Shown here: piece after piece, positions 16,342 to 25,412 of the stretch
Layout: each line of letters begins with the position of its first letter
Numbering within the stretch: position 1 is the first letter of the stretch
DNA from: CAZWCX01 sp964632945
Lineage (GTDB): Bacteria; Planctomycetota; MHYJ01; WSZJ01; CAZWCX01
Assembly: GCA_964632945.1 (NCBI GenBank)
Contig: CAZWCX010000022.1
Location: 5,773 to 69,772 of the forward strand
DNA length: 64,000 nucleotides
Reading direction: 5' to 3'
Program-made: the position numbers and the translations under genes
The notes under the pieces: generated by a model
Told to the model about the DNA's origin: nothing
The model's input: only the letters and a program-made list of their open reading frames with translations
Database searches by the model: none

Positions 16342-18732
16342 ATGTCATCGTCCGCCATTGCCTGCCCGATCTGCCACGCCAGCGCTCCCGCGAGCGCAAA
16401 GATCTGCCCGATTTGCGCCTCGCCGCTTCACGTGGACCCCCTCGAGGACTCTTCGACCAACGGCTCGGGCGTGGAGCCCGGGGAACTGACCCCGGGCGTC
16501 GTGATCGACGGAAAGTACCAGATCCTCGAAAAGCTCGGCACCGGCGGGTTCGGAGACGTCTTCCGGGTTCGCCACCTCATGCTCCATCGCGAGCTCGCGC
16601 TCAAGACCCTGCACGCCTACCTGGCCGCCGAGAAGGCCATGCGCGACCGCTTCTTCCGCGAGGCGCGCGTGCTGATGGACCTCATGCATCCCAACCTGGT
16701 TACGATGCGCGAGGTGGGGCAGTGGCGCGGCCTGTTGTTCATGGTGATGGACCTCTGTCCGGGCGAGACCCTGGCCACCATCCTGGAGAAGCGCAAGCGC
16801 ATCCCCGGTGCGGAGGCGATTCGCATGGTCCTCCCCGTGCTGCGCGCGCTGGACTACGCCCACCGCAAGGGCGTCGTACACCGGGACCTGAAGCCCGCGA
16901 ACCTGATGCTGTTCCGGGACGAAAAGTGGAACCCGGACATCCGCATCCTCGACTTCGGCATTGCCAAGTTGCTCGACCGCTCGGAAGTGGATGAGGAAAC
17001 CGGCGCGGTGGCGGCAACCGGCGGGATGCTGGTCGGCACTCCGCAGTATATGAGCCCCGAGCAGGCCCAGGGACAACCGATCGATGCCCGGACCGACCTC
17101 TACGCGATGGGAGTCATCCTGTACCTTCTCGTGACCGGAAAGCAGCCGTTCCGGGGCGCAAACCCCGCGGAGATCATGAAGCAGGTCCTCCTCGATCCGC
17201 CTCCGCCCTTCTCGAGGTGGGGAGTCGAAGACGACCCGCCTGGGCTGGAGGCGGTGCTGTATCGGGTGTTGGCGAAGTCTCCGGCGGACCGACCGTCGAG
17301 CGGTCAGGAATTGGTGGATGGCCTCGAGGCCCTCCTCAAGAAGGGGCCGGAAACCGCGGCGCCGGCGAAGCCGCTGCCGGCGCCTCCGAAGTCGAGTTCT
17401 TTGGCCTCGGAATCGTCCCGCGTTCTCCCGCTCCAGGCGCCGGTTTCCCCGCCGACCCGTTCCATGCTGCGAACGGATACGCCGCCTCCCTCGCCGCCAG
17501 CGTCTGCTCCCGAGCCCGTGGAGCCGAAGCCCGCCGCGCCTTCCCGGGAATCCAGTTCCGCGGTGAAATCGACCGATTCCGGATCGAGCTCCTCGCCGCT
17601 GCTGCCCACTCCGACGACGGACGTCCGCAGCACGACCATCCGGGTGAAGCCGCCCTCGAAGCCGAGCTACGCGCCGGTGGCGCCCCGTACGACGCCGGTG
17701 CGGGTATCCTGGGCCCCGACTCTCTTCGTCCTGGCGCTCCTCGGTGTCGGCGCGGCCTGGAGCATGGGCTGGCTGCCGACGATCGACCGGCTCATCGCGC
17801 CCGGGAATGGAACGACTCCGGTCGGACCCGGGAACCTCACGCCGCCCGCCAATACCGTGCGGGAAGATCCGGAGGTGCGTGCCGCGCTGGACGATGCCGA
17901 GAGAATCCGCCGTGAGTCCGGCCCCGTGAAGCGGGATGGCGAGGAAGGCTCCGTTCGCCGAGAAGGACTGAGCTACCTGGGGAAGAATCCGGCGGGCCGG
18001 GAAGAGTACCTTCATGAGAAGTCCGGGGTTGTGCTCGTCCTCCTGCCCGCCGGGCAGTTCACGATGGGCAGTCCCGAGGACGAGAAGGAACGGGATCCGG
18101 AGGAGCGTCCGCACGTCGTTAGGATTTCCCGGCCGTTCCTGATGGGCAAGACGGAAGTCACGAACGCGCAGTACCGCCGTTTTCGCAAAGGTCACGCCTG
18201 TCAGCCCCAATTCGATCATGACCAGTGGCCCGTGGTCGGGGTGAGTTGGACGGAAGCGAACGCGTACTGTGAATGGGCGGGGCTCCGCCTGCCGACGGAG
18301 GCGGAGTGGGAGTATGCCGCGCGGGGCGGGGATGGGCGCGTGTTCCCATGGGGGGAGAAGTGGCCGCCGCCGAAAGGAGCGGGGAACTTTGCCGACCTTT
18401 CGGCGAAGAAGCGGACCGACCTGCCGGCGGTGCTCGAAGATTACGACGACGGTTGCGACATTACGACCGCCGTGGGGCGCAGCACGGTGAACCCCTTCTC
18501 GCTGCACGACGTCGCGGGCAACGTCATGGAGTGGTGCTCGGACTGGATGGGGCCTTACCCCGCGGTTGCGGGAGCCGATCCGCAAGGTCCGTCGATCGGC
18601 CGTGACCGGGTCCTGCGTGGCGGATCGTGGGGGACCAACAACCGCTGGGCCCTGCGCTGCGCCCGCCGGATCGGCTATGCGCCGGACGTGTCCAATTTGA
18701 AGATCGGATTCCGCGTCTGTTTGACTCCGTGA
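16342..18732 (+). CDS. Ser/Thr protein kinase fused to an FGE-sulfatase (SUMF1) domain
   Basis: A 796-residue transmembrane protein. A double zinc ribbon opens it (CPICHASAPASAKICPIC). The kinase domain (about 50-315) has GTGGFGDVF, the lysine in LALKTL, VHRDLKPANL, DFG in ILDFGIAK, and SPEQ. A Pro/Ser-rich linker, one membrane span near 458-478 (TLFVLALLGVGAAW) and a C-terminal formylglycine-generating-enzyme-like domain (about 556-796) follow, with AGQFTMGSPEDE, TEVTNAQYRRF, RLPTEAEWEYAARGG and VLRGGSWG. Planctomycetes often carry such fusions; the outer domain may be a binding module more than an oxidase. ATG at 16321 is an alternative start, but 16342 leaves a better leader. The CPBP protease gene follows six bases after the stop. 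Confidence 0.92.
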   Translation: MSSSAIACPICHASAPASAKICPICASPLHVDPLEDSSTNGSGVEPGELTPGVVIDGKYQILEKLGTGGFGDVFRVRHLMLHRELALKTLHAYLAAEKAMRDRFFREARVLMDLMHPNLVTMREVGQWRGLLFMVMDLCPGETLATILEKRKRIPGAEAIRMVLPVLRALDYAHRKGVVHRDLKPANLMLFRDEKWNPDIRILDFGIAKLLDRSEVDEETGAVAATGGMLVGTPQYMSPEQAQGQPIDARTDLYAMGVILYLLVTGKQPFRGANPAEIMKQVLLDPPPPFSRWGVEDDPPGLEAVLYRVLAKSPADRPSSGQELVDGLEALLKKGPETAAPAKPLPAPPKSSSLASESSRVLPLQAPVSPPTRSMLRTDTPPPSPPASAPEPVEPKPAAPSRESSSAVKSTDSGSSSSPLLPTPTTDVRSTTIRVKPPSKPSYAPVAPRTTPVRVSWAPTLFVLALLGVGAAWSMGWLPTIDRLIAPGNGTTPVGPGNLTPPANTVREDPEVRAALDDAERIRRESGPVKRDGEEGSVRREGLSYLGKNPAGREEYLHEKSGVVLVLLPAGQFTMGSPEDEKERDPEERPHVVRISRPFLMGKTEVTNAQYRRFRKGHACQPQFDHDQWPVVGVSWTEANAYCEWAGLRLPTEAEWEYAARGGDGRVFPWGEKWPPPKGAGNFADLSAKKRTDLPAVLEDYDDGCDITTAVGRSTVNPFSLHDVAGNVMEWCSDWMGPYPAVAGADPQGPSIGRDRVLRGGSWGTNNRWALRCARRIGYAPDVSNLKIGFRVCLTP

Positions 18733-18738
18733 GGCGCC

Positions 18739-19749
18739 ATGGCCCCGGACGATCCGCGCCCGGCGGCCTTTCCGTGGGGCGTCTTCCTCGGCGCTTCGGT
18801 CGTTGCAGGCGCGGCCCTCGCGGCGCTCGCCGGCGGGGCGCGGGAATTCGCGGACCTCGGTCCGTTCGGTTGGGCGATCCTGCTCGCCGGTTGTGCCCCC
18901 GCGTTCGGCGCGGAGATGGCCTGGGGAGTTCCCGCGACGGCAGCGGCATTGCGCGCCTGGATCGCGGAGCGGCCGCGGGCCTGGATCGCAGCCGGGCTTG
19001 CGCCGGCAGGGTTCCTGATTCTCGCCGGCGCGGCGGCGGGCCGATTCGATCCGTACGTTGCGGCCATCGTCGCGGTCGCCGGGGTGGCCGCCTTCGGCGC
19101 CCTCCGCGCGCGCGGGGATGCCCCCTTCGGTTGGCCGGACGCCGCGATCTGGATGCTCCTCTGGATTCCCTTCGACCTGCGCGGGACCTACGCGCTCTGG
19201 CCCGGCCCGAGGGAACTCGCCTATCCGTGGTGGGCCGCGGCGATCACCGTCTTCGCTCTCCTCGGCTGGGGCGGTCTCCGCCGCCACGGGGGGCTCGACT
19301 GGCGTCTGCTGCCGAACCGTCAGGACGGCGCGGCCACGGGGATCGCGCTCGGCGCGTTGCTCCTGCTCGTCGTTCCGGTCGGATTGGGCATCGGCTTCCT
19401 GCATTTCCCGCCTCGTCAGGCGCCGGCGGTCGGTGAGGTCATCGCGCAGTTCCTCGGTCTCGTCTTCACGGTCGCGCTCCCCGAGGAAGTGTTCTTTCGC
19501 GGCCTTCTCCTGCGCGGGCTCGAGACCGCCACCCGCCGCCCCGGAATGGCGCAGGCGGTCTCCGCCGTCGCGTTCGGGTTGATGCACTGGAACAATGCCG
19601 GGGCCACCGGGGAGCGCATCGCGTATTGCGCCCTGGCCACCGTGGCGGGCGCCATCTACGGTTGGTCGTACCGCCGGACGGGAAGTCTCACGGCGCCTGT
19701 GCTCGTGCATGCCCTGACCGACCTGGTGTGGAAGTTCGTCTTCCGGTGA
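18739..19749 (+). CDS. CPBP family intramembrane metalloprotease, long form
   Basis: A 336-residue polytopic membrane protein. The first 200 residues hold about five hydrophobic helices without known motifs. The C-terminal part is a CPBP protease domain: the metal-binding ALPEEVFFRGLLL, FGLMHWNN and a last histidine in VLVHALTD. The gene starts six bases after the kinase-FGE gene, with which it must be co-transcribed, so it may share a signalling role, though nothing in the sequence shows the substrate. It is about 135 residues longer than the CPBP protein at 8240-8845 and not its close copy. Confidence 0.85.
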   Translation: MAPDDPRPAAFPWGVFLGASVVAGAALAALAGGAREFADLGPFGWAILLAGCAPAFGAEMAWGVPATAAALRAWIAERPRAWIAAGLAPAGFLILAGAAAGRFDPYVAAIVAVAGVAAFGALRARGDAPFGWPDAAIWMLLWIPFDLRGTYALWPGPRELAYPWWAAAITVFALLGWGGLRRHGGLDWRLLPNRQDGAATGIALGALLLLVVPVGLGIGFLHFPPRQAPAVGEVIAQFLGLVFTVALPEEVFFRGLLLRGLETATRRPGMAQAVSAVAFGLMHWNNAGATGERIAYCALATVAGAIYGWSYRRTGSLTAPVLVHALTDLVWKFVFR

Positions 19750-19834
19750 GGACGGCGCCCGGGGGCGCGTGCGGAACGGTTTCCGGACGGGGCAGCGACG
19801 GGGCGTGGCCGCGGCGCATGTCTGCGGCCGCCGC

Positions 19835-20191
19835 TCACGCGAGCCGAATCCAGGGGCGGGGTTCCGGACGGACGAAGACGTAGGCCCCCGCCGGCCCTCG
19901 CGGCCCGACGAGCCAGCACTCGTCCCCGTCCCGCCGCAGCCACAGGCGCGCCCGCTCCGCCTCATCGGGCTCGATCGGAATCCCGCGGCCCTCGTCCCGC
20001 ACCGCGTCCCGGACCTCGAGCAACGCCGCCGCGGTGGTCGCCTCGAGGCGCATCTCCCGCAGCGCGCCGTCGGTCAGCAGGAGCCGCAGTTGCGTCCGGC
20101 GCGCGGCCTTCGCGAGGTCCCAGAGTTCCGGAACGGGGAGGAGGCGGTCCCCGGGATACTCCCATTCGATGCGGACCACGAAGACGTTCAT
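19835..20191 (-). CDS. Hypothetical protein, probably translated from a leaderless mRNA
   Basis: A 118-residue soluble protein I cannot assign. It starts with a beta strand (MNVFVVRIEWEYPG), continues with a helix of mixed charge, and has near its end WLRRDGDECWLVGPRG, typical of a small beta sheet with Trp and Gly turns. There is one cysteine and no recognised motif. No ribosome-binding site precedes the ATG at 20191; the predicted -10 ends seven bases upstream, as expected for a leaderless transcript. It is divergent from the ATP-grasp-like gene. Confidence 0.6.
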   Translation of the reverse strand: MNVFVVRIEWEYPGDRLLPVPELWDLAKAARRTQLRLLLTDGALREMRLEATTAAALLEVRDAVRDEGRGIPIEPDEAERARLWLRRDGDECWLVGPRGPAGAYVFVRPEPRPWIRLA

Positions 20192-20198
20192 GACGGCC

Positions 20199-20227
20199 AC
20201 CCTACCGCGCCGGCGCGCTGGACGCAA
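20199..20227 (-). promoter_or_regulatory. Predicted promoter, leaderless arrangement
   Basis: TTGCGT (20222-20227) and TAGGGT (20199-20204), minus strand, 17-nt spacer; the start codon at 20191 follows the -10 by seven bases. Confidence 0.5.
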
Positions 20228-20251
20228 GCCCCGGCCGGGCGATGTGTTGCC

Positions 20252-20281
20252 TTGACCGCGCCGGGGTGCGGTTGCTAGTCT
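20252..20281 (+). promoter_or_regulatory. Predicted promoter of the ATP-grasp-like / App1-like operon
   Basis: TTGACC (20252-20257) and TAGTCT (20276-20281) with an 18-nt spacer, 30 bases before the GTG start at 20312. Confidence 0.65.
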
Positions 20282-20311
20282 GCCGCCGGTCCATTCGAGG
20301 CGCTGCACGCC

Positions 20312-21742
20312 GTGGCAAAGAGCCGAAAGTCCCTCCGCGAGAATCTCGACCTTCGCCTCGGACGGACCGTCAACGAGATGATGCTCCGACTTTCGCCGGA
20401 CGACCTCGTGTCGATGCAGACGATCATCCGCATCGAGTCCGAGCGCGAGGACCTCGTCTACGAGGACGACGAGGGGAAGTCCCAGGTCATTCCCACTCTG
20501 CTGCGGCCGCGCATTCTGTCGCGCGAGCAGCGGCGATTCTTCCACAAAGTCTGCCTGGAGATCATCAAGGCGCTGCAGAAGCTGTATCGCCTGTGGATGA
20601 CCGATCCCGAGGTGCGCGCCCTGCTGCCGCTTTCCCCGGAGGAGCAGGCGTGGTTCGATCTCATGCCGAAGAGCGCCGTCCGCGCCCCGCAATCGATCTT
20701 CGGGCGGCTGGACGTGCAGGTGGACTTCGCCGATCCGGAATGGGAAAGCCACTGCCACTTCTTCGAGGCGAACACGGTCGGCGCGGGGGGCATCCACTAC
20801 ACGCCGATCGTCGATCAGATCATCCAGTCCACGGTCGTGACGAAGATGCAGGAACATGCCCCGGGGTTTCTCGTGCATCCGGCCGACGATCCGCGGCAAC
20901 TGCTCCTGCACACGCTGACGCACCACGCCGACGAGGTGGGTCTTCGCCGCCACAACATCGCGTTCGTCCAGGACCGTCGCACCTCCGGCGGACCGGAGGA
21001 GTTCCCCTCGATCACGCGCCACTTCCAGTCGCGGGGGCTGACCGCGCTGGTCGTGGACCCGCGCGACCTGGTGGTTCGCCGCGATGAACTCTACTGCGAG
21101 GATCAGCCGATCGACGTGCTTTACCGCGACACGATGATTGCCGAACTTGCCGCGTACGAGGAGGAGGGCGCGGACCTGTCGGCCATGAAGTGGGCGTTCC
21201 GCGAAAATCGGGTGGTCTCCTCGATCGCCGGGGAGTTCGATCACAAAAGCGCGTTCGAGATCCTGAGCGACGCGCGGTTCCATCCGCACTTCACGGCGAC
21301 CCAGCGGAAGATGTTCTCCCGCTACATCCCGTGGACGCGCACCGTCCGGGACGCGAAGACGACGGGATTTCGCGAGAGCGAGGTGGACCTGGTCCCGTTC
21401 ATCCGCAAGAATCGGGAAGGGCTGGTGCTCAAGCCGAATCGGGGTCTGGGGGGCGAATCGGTCGTGATCGGTCCGTTCTGCGACATCGGGCAGTGGGACG
21501 AGGCGATCCAGACGGCCGTGCGGGAACCGGGGGAGTGGGTGGTGCAGCGTTACGTGAAGAGCCTGGTGAAGGACTTTCCGGTGCTGACCGCGGACGGGCG
21601 TTGCCAGCTCGAGGAGTTCTATTGCGTGTGCGGGTTCTACGCCACGCCCGACGGCCTGGGTATCCTGGGGCGGGCGTCGAAGAAACGCGTCGTCAACGTG
21701 GCCCAGAAGGGAGGGCTGGTCTCGTGCATGGTGTTGAGCTGA
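20312..21742 (+). CDS. ATP-grasp-like protein, possible ligase
   Basis: A 476-residue soluble protein that looks like a divergent ATP-grasp enzyme of the glutathionylspermidine-synthase or circularly permuted type. Supporting patterns are HCHFFEANTVGAGGIHYTP (metal/substrate loop with Glu and Asn), a central IDVLYRDTM strand, and a late LVLKPNRGLGGESVVIG that fits the lysine strand and the glycine-rich ATP loop, followed by EWVVQRYV. ATP-grasp enzymes join a carboxylate to an amine or thiol through an acyl phosphate. The substrate is unknown. The start is GTG at 20312. Fifty bases separate it from the App1-like phosphatase gene, so they probably form one operon. Confidence 0.6.
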   Translation: MAKSRKSLRENLDLRLGRTVNEMMLRLSPDDLVSMQTIIRIESEREDLVYEDDEGKSQVIPTLLRPRILSREQRRFFHKVCLEIIKALQKLYRLWMTDPEVRALLPLSPEEQAWFDLMPKSAVRAPQSIFGRLDVQVDFADPEWESHCHFFEANTVGAGGIHYTPIVDQIIQSTVVTKMQEHAPGFLVHPADDPRQLLLHTLTHHADEVGLRRHNIAFVQDRRTSGGPEEFPSITRHFQSRGLTALVVDPRDLVVRRDELYCEDQPIDVLYRDTMIAELAAYEEEGADLSAMKWAFRENRVVSSIAGEFDHKSAFEILSDARFHPHFTATQRKMFSRYIPWTRTVRDAKTTGFRESEVDLVPFIRKNREGLVLKPNRGLGGESVVIGPFCDIGQWDEAIQTAVREPGEWVVQRYVKSLVKDFPVLTADGRCQLEEFYCVCGFYATPDGLGILGRASKKRVVNVAQKGGLVSCMVLS

Positions 21743-21792
21743 CCCCGGCGCGGCGCGGACGCCGCGCCGCCGGGCGGGCGGCCGGCTGATCC

Positions 21793-22707
21793 ATGCCCGC
21801 GATCTGGCTCTTTCCCGCGGTGGGGACGCCGTCGCGCGTGACCGTGCGCGGGCGCGCGTTCCACGCCGATCCCGACCGCGGGTCGACCGCGCTGTCGCGC
21901 AACGTGCGCTCGATCTTCCTCGCCCGGGAGCACCCGCACGCCGACGTGATCCTTCATGTGCTCGGCGCGGCGATCGAAGCGAAAGCGGACGCGGAGGGAT
22001 TCTTCTCGTGCGCGGTGCCGGCGGACACGCGTCTCGTCCCCCTCGGTGAACATGTCGTCACGGCCGGCTACCCCGGCCAGGCGCCCTGCGGACAGGGCCG
22101 ACTGTTCGTCGTGCCCGATCAGGGGATCTCGCTCGTGAGCGACCTCGACGACACGATCGCGCACACCCATGTGGCGGCGCGCGGTCGGATGGTCGAGACC
22201 GCTCTCCTGCGCGATCACTCCGACCACGAAATCGTCCCCGGGATGGCGGCCCTGTATCGGGCGCTCGCCCGCGGAGCGGTGAGCGCGTTTCACTACCTAT
22301 CGGGCTCGCCCGTCGGGATGTTGCAACGCACGATCCGGCTGCTGGAGCGGCACGGGTTTCCACCCGGATCGATCGGTCTGCGCCACTACGAAACGGAACC
22401 GTTCGACCCGCTCGCGTATAAATCGCCCCGGCTCCTGGCGCTGGCGGAGGCGCTGCCCGGCCACCGGTTCGTGCTCGTCGGCGACGATGGGGAGCGCGAC
22501 CCGGAAGCCTACGCGCGCCTTCGAGTCGCGCTGGGAGAGCGCGTCGCGGCGGTCTGGATCCGGCGGGTCGGCGGCGGCAGCCTCGCCGACCCGCGCCTGG
22601 CCGGCTGCGTGGCGTTCGACCGTCCCTCCCGCCTGGCCGGGGAAGCCGTTCGGCTCGGCTGGATCGACGCGGGCTCCGTCGCGGACGTCGTTCGCGCCGA
22701 GGCCTGA
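21793..22707 (+). CDS. App1-type phosphatidate phosphatase-like protein (DUF2183)
   Basis: A 304-residue protein with the App1/DUF2183 HAD-type catalytic domain. The nucleophile motif is VSDLDDTIAHT (DxDxT), typically SDIDDTIK in the family. The second motif is HYLSGSP, and the late acidic motif is VLVGDDGERDPEAY. The N-terminal 115 residues form a beta-sandwich-like region that usually comes before the domain. Yeast App1 removes phosphate from phosphatidate; bacterial members are mostly uncharacterised, so lipid phosphatase activity is inferred. It follows the ATP-grasp-like gene by 50 bases. No signal peptide; location is likely cytoplasmic. Confidence 0.8.
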   Translation: MPAIWLFPAVGTPSRVTVRGRAFHADPDRGSTALSRNVRSIFLAREHPHADVILHVLGAAIEAKADAEGFFSCAVPADTRLVPLGEHVVTAGYPGQAPCGQGRLFVVPDQGISLVSDLDDTIAHTHVAARGRMVETALLRDHSDHEIVPGMAALYRALARGAVSAFHYLSGSPVGMLQRTIRLLERHGFPPGSIGLRHYETEPFDPLAYKSPRLLALAEALPGHRFVLVGDDGERDPEAYARLRVALGERVAAVWIRRVGGGSLADPRLAGCVAFDRPSRLAGEAVRLGWIDAGSVADVVRAEA

Positions 22708-22775
22708 CGCGGAAAGGCCGCGCAGGCCTGCCGTGCGCCGCGGCGGGAGCCACTGCGAATCCGTCGCTTTCGCGG

Positions 22776-23870
22776 TCACTTCCCCTGCAGCATCACGATC
22801 GCCACGATCACCGCAACCACGGCCAGGACCGCGAGCGTGATCTTGATCCAGGAGTACGGGGCCTCGCCGCTCACCTTTCCGGTCTGACCGTTGACGAGGT
22901 AGCGCCAGGTCTTCCCCTGGTAGAGATAGGTGGCGATCCACACCGGCAGCAGGCAGAGCTTGAACCGCCGGTTGTTGTACGACGTGCGGACGCGCAGGTT
23001 CCGGTGCGTGTCTCCCGGTACCATTCGCGCGCAGGCGGACCGGATGCGCTCGTCGATCTCGTCCTTCGCCCGCGGCCAGCTCTGCTTGACGTCGAACTGG
23101 TAATCCTCGGCGATCATGCCGGCCAGATAGTCCGGTTTGTATGCCGTCAGCGCCTTGGTATCGTACGGCTCGAGCTGCTTGACGAGGTTCTCGTCGACCG
23201 ATTTCGACGCCGCCACCAGCACGTCGTCATAATACGCCGAATGGTTTCCGCTCGCCGGCTGCCAGCGGGTCTTCTGCACCTGGCGCGTGCGCCGCTGACC
23301 CTGCGCATCGGTGTACGATTCCGTGACGTAGTAGTGGTAGCCCGCCTCGGCCGTCCAGAAGGAGTGCGTCATCGCGTCGAACGTCCAGAAGGGAATGTAG
23401 ACGCCGCGGATCGCATCCGGTCGGGCCTGTTGCTTGAGCGCGTTGGGCCGGAACCAGAGGCCGCTGATCCAGGTCTTGAATTCGGAGGCGACGTTCTCGC
23501 GGGAAACCTGAAACGGGACCAGGGACTCGGGCTTGAAGAGATCCTCGGTCTGGGTGCGCGGAATGACCTGGTTGGAACCGCAGAAGGCGCAGATGAGGGC
23601 GGACACCTGGGCCTCGACTTCCGTCAGGGCGCCGCACAATTCACACTTCACGGGCTTGAAGGCGGCGCCCCAGCCGCGCGGGCGGCGCGCGAGATCGGCC
23701 TGGTCGAAGTCGTACTCCCGGATCTCGGCCTCGGATTGGGGGATGGCCTCGGCATGGCCGCAATACGGGCATTTCAGCGCGGTCTGCCCGGGGACGAATT
23801 CCAGCTTGGCGCCGCAGGCCCCGCAGGGGAACTGGAGGGGGTTCTTCTGTTCCGCGACGGGGCCGGTCAT
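22776..23870 (-). CDS. Double zinc-ribbon protein with C-terminal membrane anchor (YdjG-like)
   Basis: A 364-residue protein, last gene of the SPFH operon. Two TFIIB-like zinc ribbons open it (CGACGAKLEF with CPYCGHAEA near residues 16-40, CELCGALTEV with CAFCGSNQV near 76-100). A conserved soluble region follows, with YIPFWTFDAMTHSFWTAEAG, and a C-terminal membrane helix (about 338-360, ITLAVLAVVAVIVAIVML) ends in LQGK. Layout and length match the Bacillus YdjG-type proteins that work with an SPFH protein (YdjI) and PspA in membrane-stress response; this is by family knowledge, not experiment here. The start at 23870 has GGAG nine bases before. A 207-base gap separates it from the SPFH gene, with no gene in it. 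Confidence 0.8.
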   Translation of the reverse strand: MTGPVAEQKNPLQFPCGACGAKLEFVPGQTALKCPYCGHAEAIPQSEAEIREYDFDQADLARRPRGWGAAFKPVKCELCGALTEVEAQVSALICAFCGSNQVIPRTQTEDLFKPESLVPFQVSRENVASEFKTWISGLWFRPNALKQQARPDAIRGVYIPFWTFDAMTHSFWTAEAGYHYYVTESYTDAQGQRRTRQVQKTRWQPASGNHSAYYDDVLVAASKSVDENLVKQLEPYDTKALTAYKPDYLAGMIAEDYQFDVKQSWPRAKDEIDERIRSACARMVPGDTHRNLRVRTSYNNRRFKLCLLPVWIATYLYQGKTWRYLVNGQTGKVSGEAPYSWIKITLAVLAVVAVIVAIVMLQGK

Positions 23871-24077
23871 GGGCGGTTCTCCGCTAGGGGGGAAGGCGGG
23901 TTGGGACGGGGACGGCGCCTCGCGGCGTGGGTCGGACGGGCGGCGCCGCGGCGGGAGGTCGCCCGTCCCGGGTGCGGGAAGGCCGACCGTTTTCTTCGCG
24001 GCGGAATCCGCGCCAATGGGTTGGCCGGCGCCCGGGGGAAGGGCCGGCGCGTTCGACGCCGCGCCGGCCCCCGGGGT

Positions 24078-25391
24078 CTACGACAGGGGCGGCGGACCTC
24101 CGCCCAGGCGTCCGGCGATCTCCGGGACCGACTTTGCGTCGCTCCACGAGGGCATGCCGTCGCGCCAGACCTTGTGGGTGCCGCCCGGATTGGCCTTGAT
24201 GCGGGCGACGAGCTCAGCGAGCGGATACGGACCTTCCGGCTGCGAGCCGGAGGAGTAATGGAAGGTCGGCTCCGCCGAAGCGGCCAGCGGCGGCGGCCCC
24301 CCGGCGACCGGGGGTGGACCCGCCGGCGGCCCGGACGGGGGACCGGCCAGGGAGGCGATCGCGGACACCTGCTGCCACGGCTGCCAGGCCGACATGCCCG
24401 GCGCCCACACCGTCGCCGACGCGCCGCGCGCGTCGCGCACGACCGATGCGGCCGCCGAAGCCGTCATCGGTCCGCTCTGCCCGTTCGGACCGTTGACGTA
24501 GTACTGCGACTCCGGCGGAGGCGGCGGGGCCGACATCGCGTTCCCCATCGACTGCGTGAACACCTGCCCCATCGCGATTCCCGCGCCCATGCCGGCGAAG
24601 GTTCCGGCGCCGCCCGGGTTCTGCGCCGCGTCGCGCATCGACTGCGCCGCCTGGTACTGCGCGAACTGGCCGAGATTCCCGACCGCACCCATCGAGCTGC
24701 GCGTGTCGATCGCCTTTTCCACCTCCGGCGGCAGCGAGATGTTCTCGATCAGGAACTTGGTCAGCGTGATCCCGCCCTTGCGGAACTCGGGATCCATCTT
24801 CTCCTGCAGTTTTCCGCCCAGCGTGTCGTAGTTCCCCGCCAGGTCGAGGACCGGGATCTTCGCCTGCCCGAGCGTGTTCGTGAAGCTCGACACCAGGGTC
24901 CGCCGCAACTGCCCCTCGATCTCCTCCGTCGTGAACCGGTGGTCGGTCCCGACGTAGGTCTTGAAAAAGGTCGGCGCGTCGGTGACCTTGATCGCATAGA
25001 TCCCGAACGCGCGCACGCGCACGATGCCGAAATCGGCGTCGCGCATCGGGATCGGATTCATCGTTCCCCACTTCATGTCGATGTACTGCTTCGTGTTGAT
25101 GAAGTAGACCTCGGCCTTGAAGGGGGACTCGAAGCCGTACTTCCAGGATTGCAGGGAGGTGAGGATCGGAATGTTCTGCGTGCGCAGGGTGTAGGTGCCG
25201 GGCTGGAAGACGTCGCCCATCTGCCCTTCGCTGACGAAGATGGCGACCTGGCCTTCGCGCACGATCAGTTTGGCGCCCTGCTTGATCTCGTTGTCGCTGT
25301 CGGGAAACCGCCAGCACAGGGTGTTGTTGCTGTCGTCCAGCCAGGAGATGATGTCGATCGCCTGACCGCGGATGAAGTTGAGGATTCCCAT
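24078..25391 (-). CDS. SPFH-domain protein with two C-terminal GYF domains (YdjI-like)
   Basis: A 437-residue cytoplasmic protein. Residues 1-230 form an SPFH (band-7, 'virion core' type) domain: GQVAIFVSEGQMGDVFQPG, then KWGTMNPIPMRDADFGIVRV, then the helical IEGQLRRTLVSSF. A Gly/Ala/Met-rich hinge follows (about 255-290). Two GYF_2 domains end the chain (about 296-340 with YYVNGPNGQSGPMTA, and 383-425 with GPYPLAELVARI and WRDGMPSWS), separated by Pro-rich segments such as GPPSGPPAGPPPVAGGPPPL. GYF domains bind proline-rich peptides, so these linkers are potential internal ligands. Homologous SPFH proteins such as YdjI scaffold PspA on stressed membranes. Start at 25391 has AAGGAG upstream. 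Confidence 0.88.
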   Translation of the reverse strand: MGILNFIRGQAIDIISWLDDSNNTLCWRFPDSDNEIKQGAKLIVREGQVAIFVSEGQMGDVFQPGTYTLRTQNIPILTSLQSWKYGFESPFKAEVYFINTKQYIDMKWGTMNPIPMRDADFGIVRVRAFGIYAIKVTDAPTFFKTYVGTDHRFTTEEIEGQLRRTLVSSFTNTLGQAKIPVLDLAGNYDTLGGKLQEKMDPEFRKGGITLTKFLIENISLPPEVEKAIDTRSSMGAVGNLGQFAQYQAAQSMRDAAQNPGGAGTFAGMGAGIAMGQVFTQSMGNAMSAPPPPPESQYYVNGPNGQSGPMTASAAASVVRDARGASATVWAPGMSAWQPWQQVSAIASLAGPPSGPPAGPPPVAGGPPPLAASAEPTFHYSSGSQPEGPYPLAELVARIKANPGGTHKVWRDGMPSWSDAKSVPEIAGRLGGGPPPLS

Positions 25392-25412
25392 CAGCTGACT
25401 CCTTTCGCCCGG

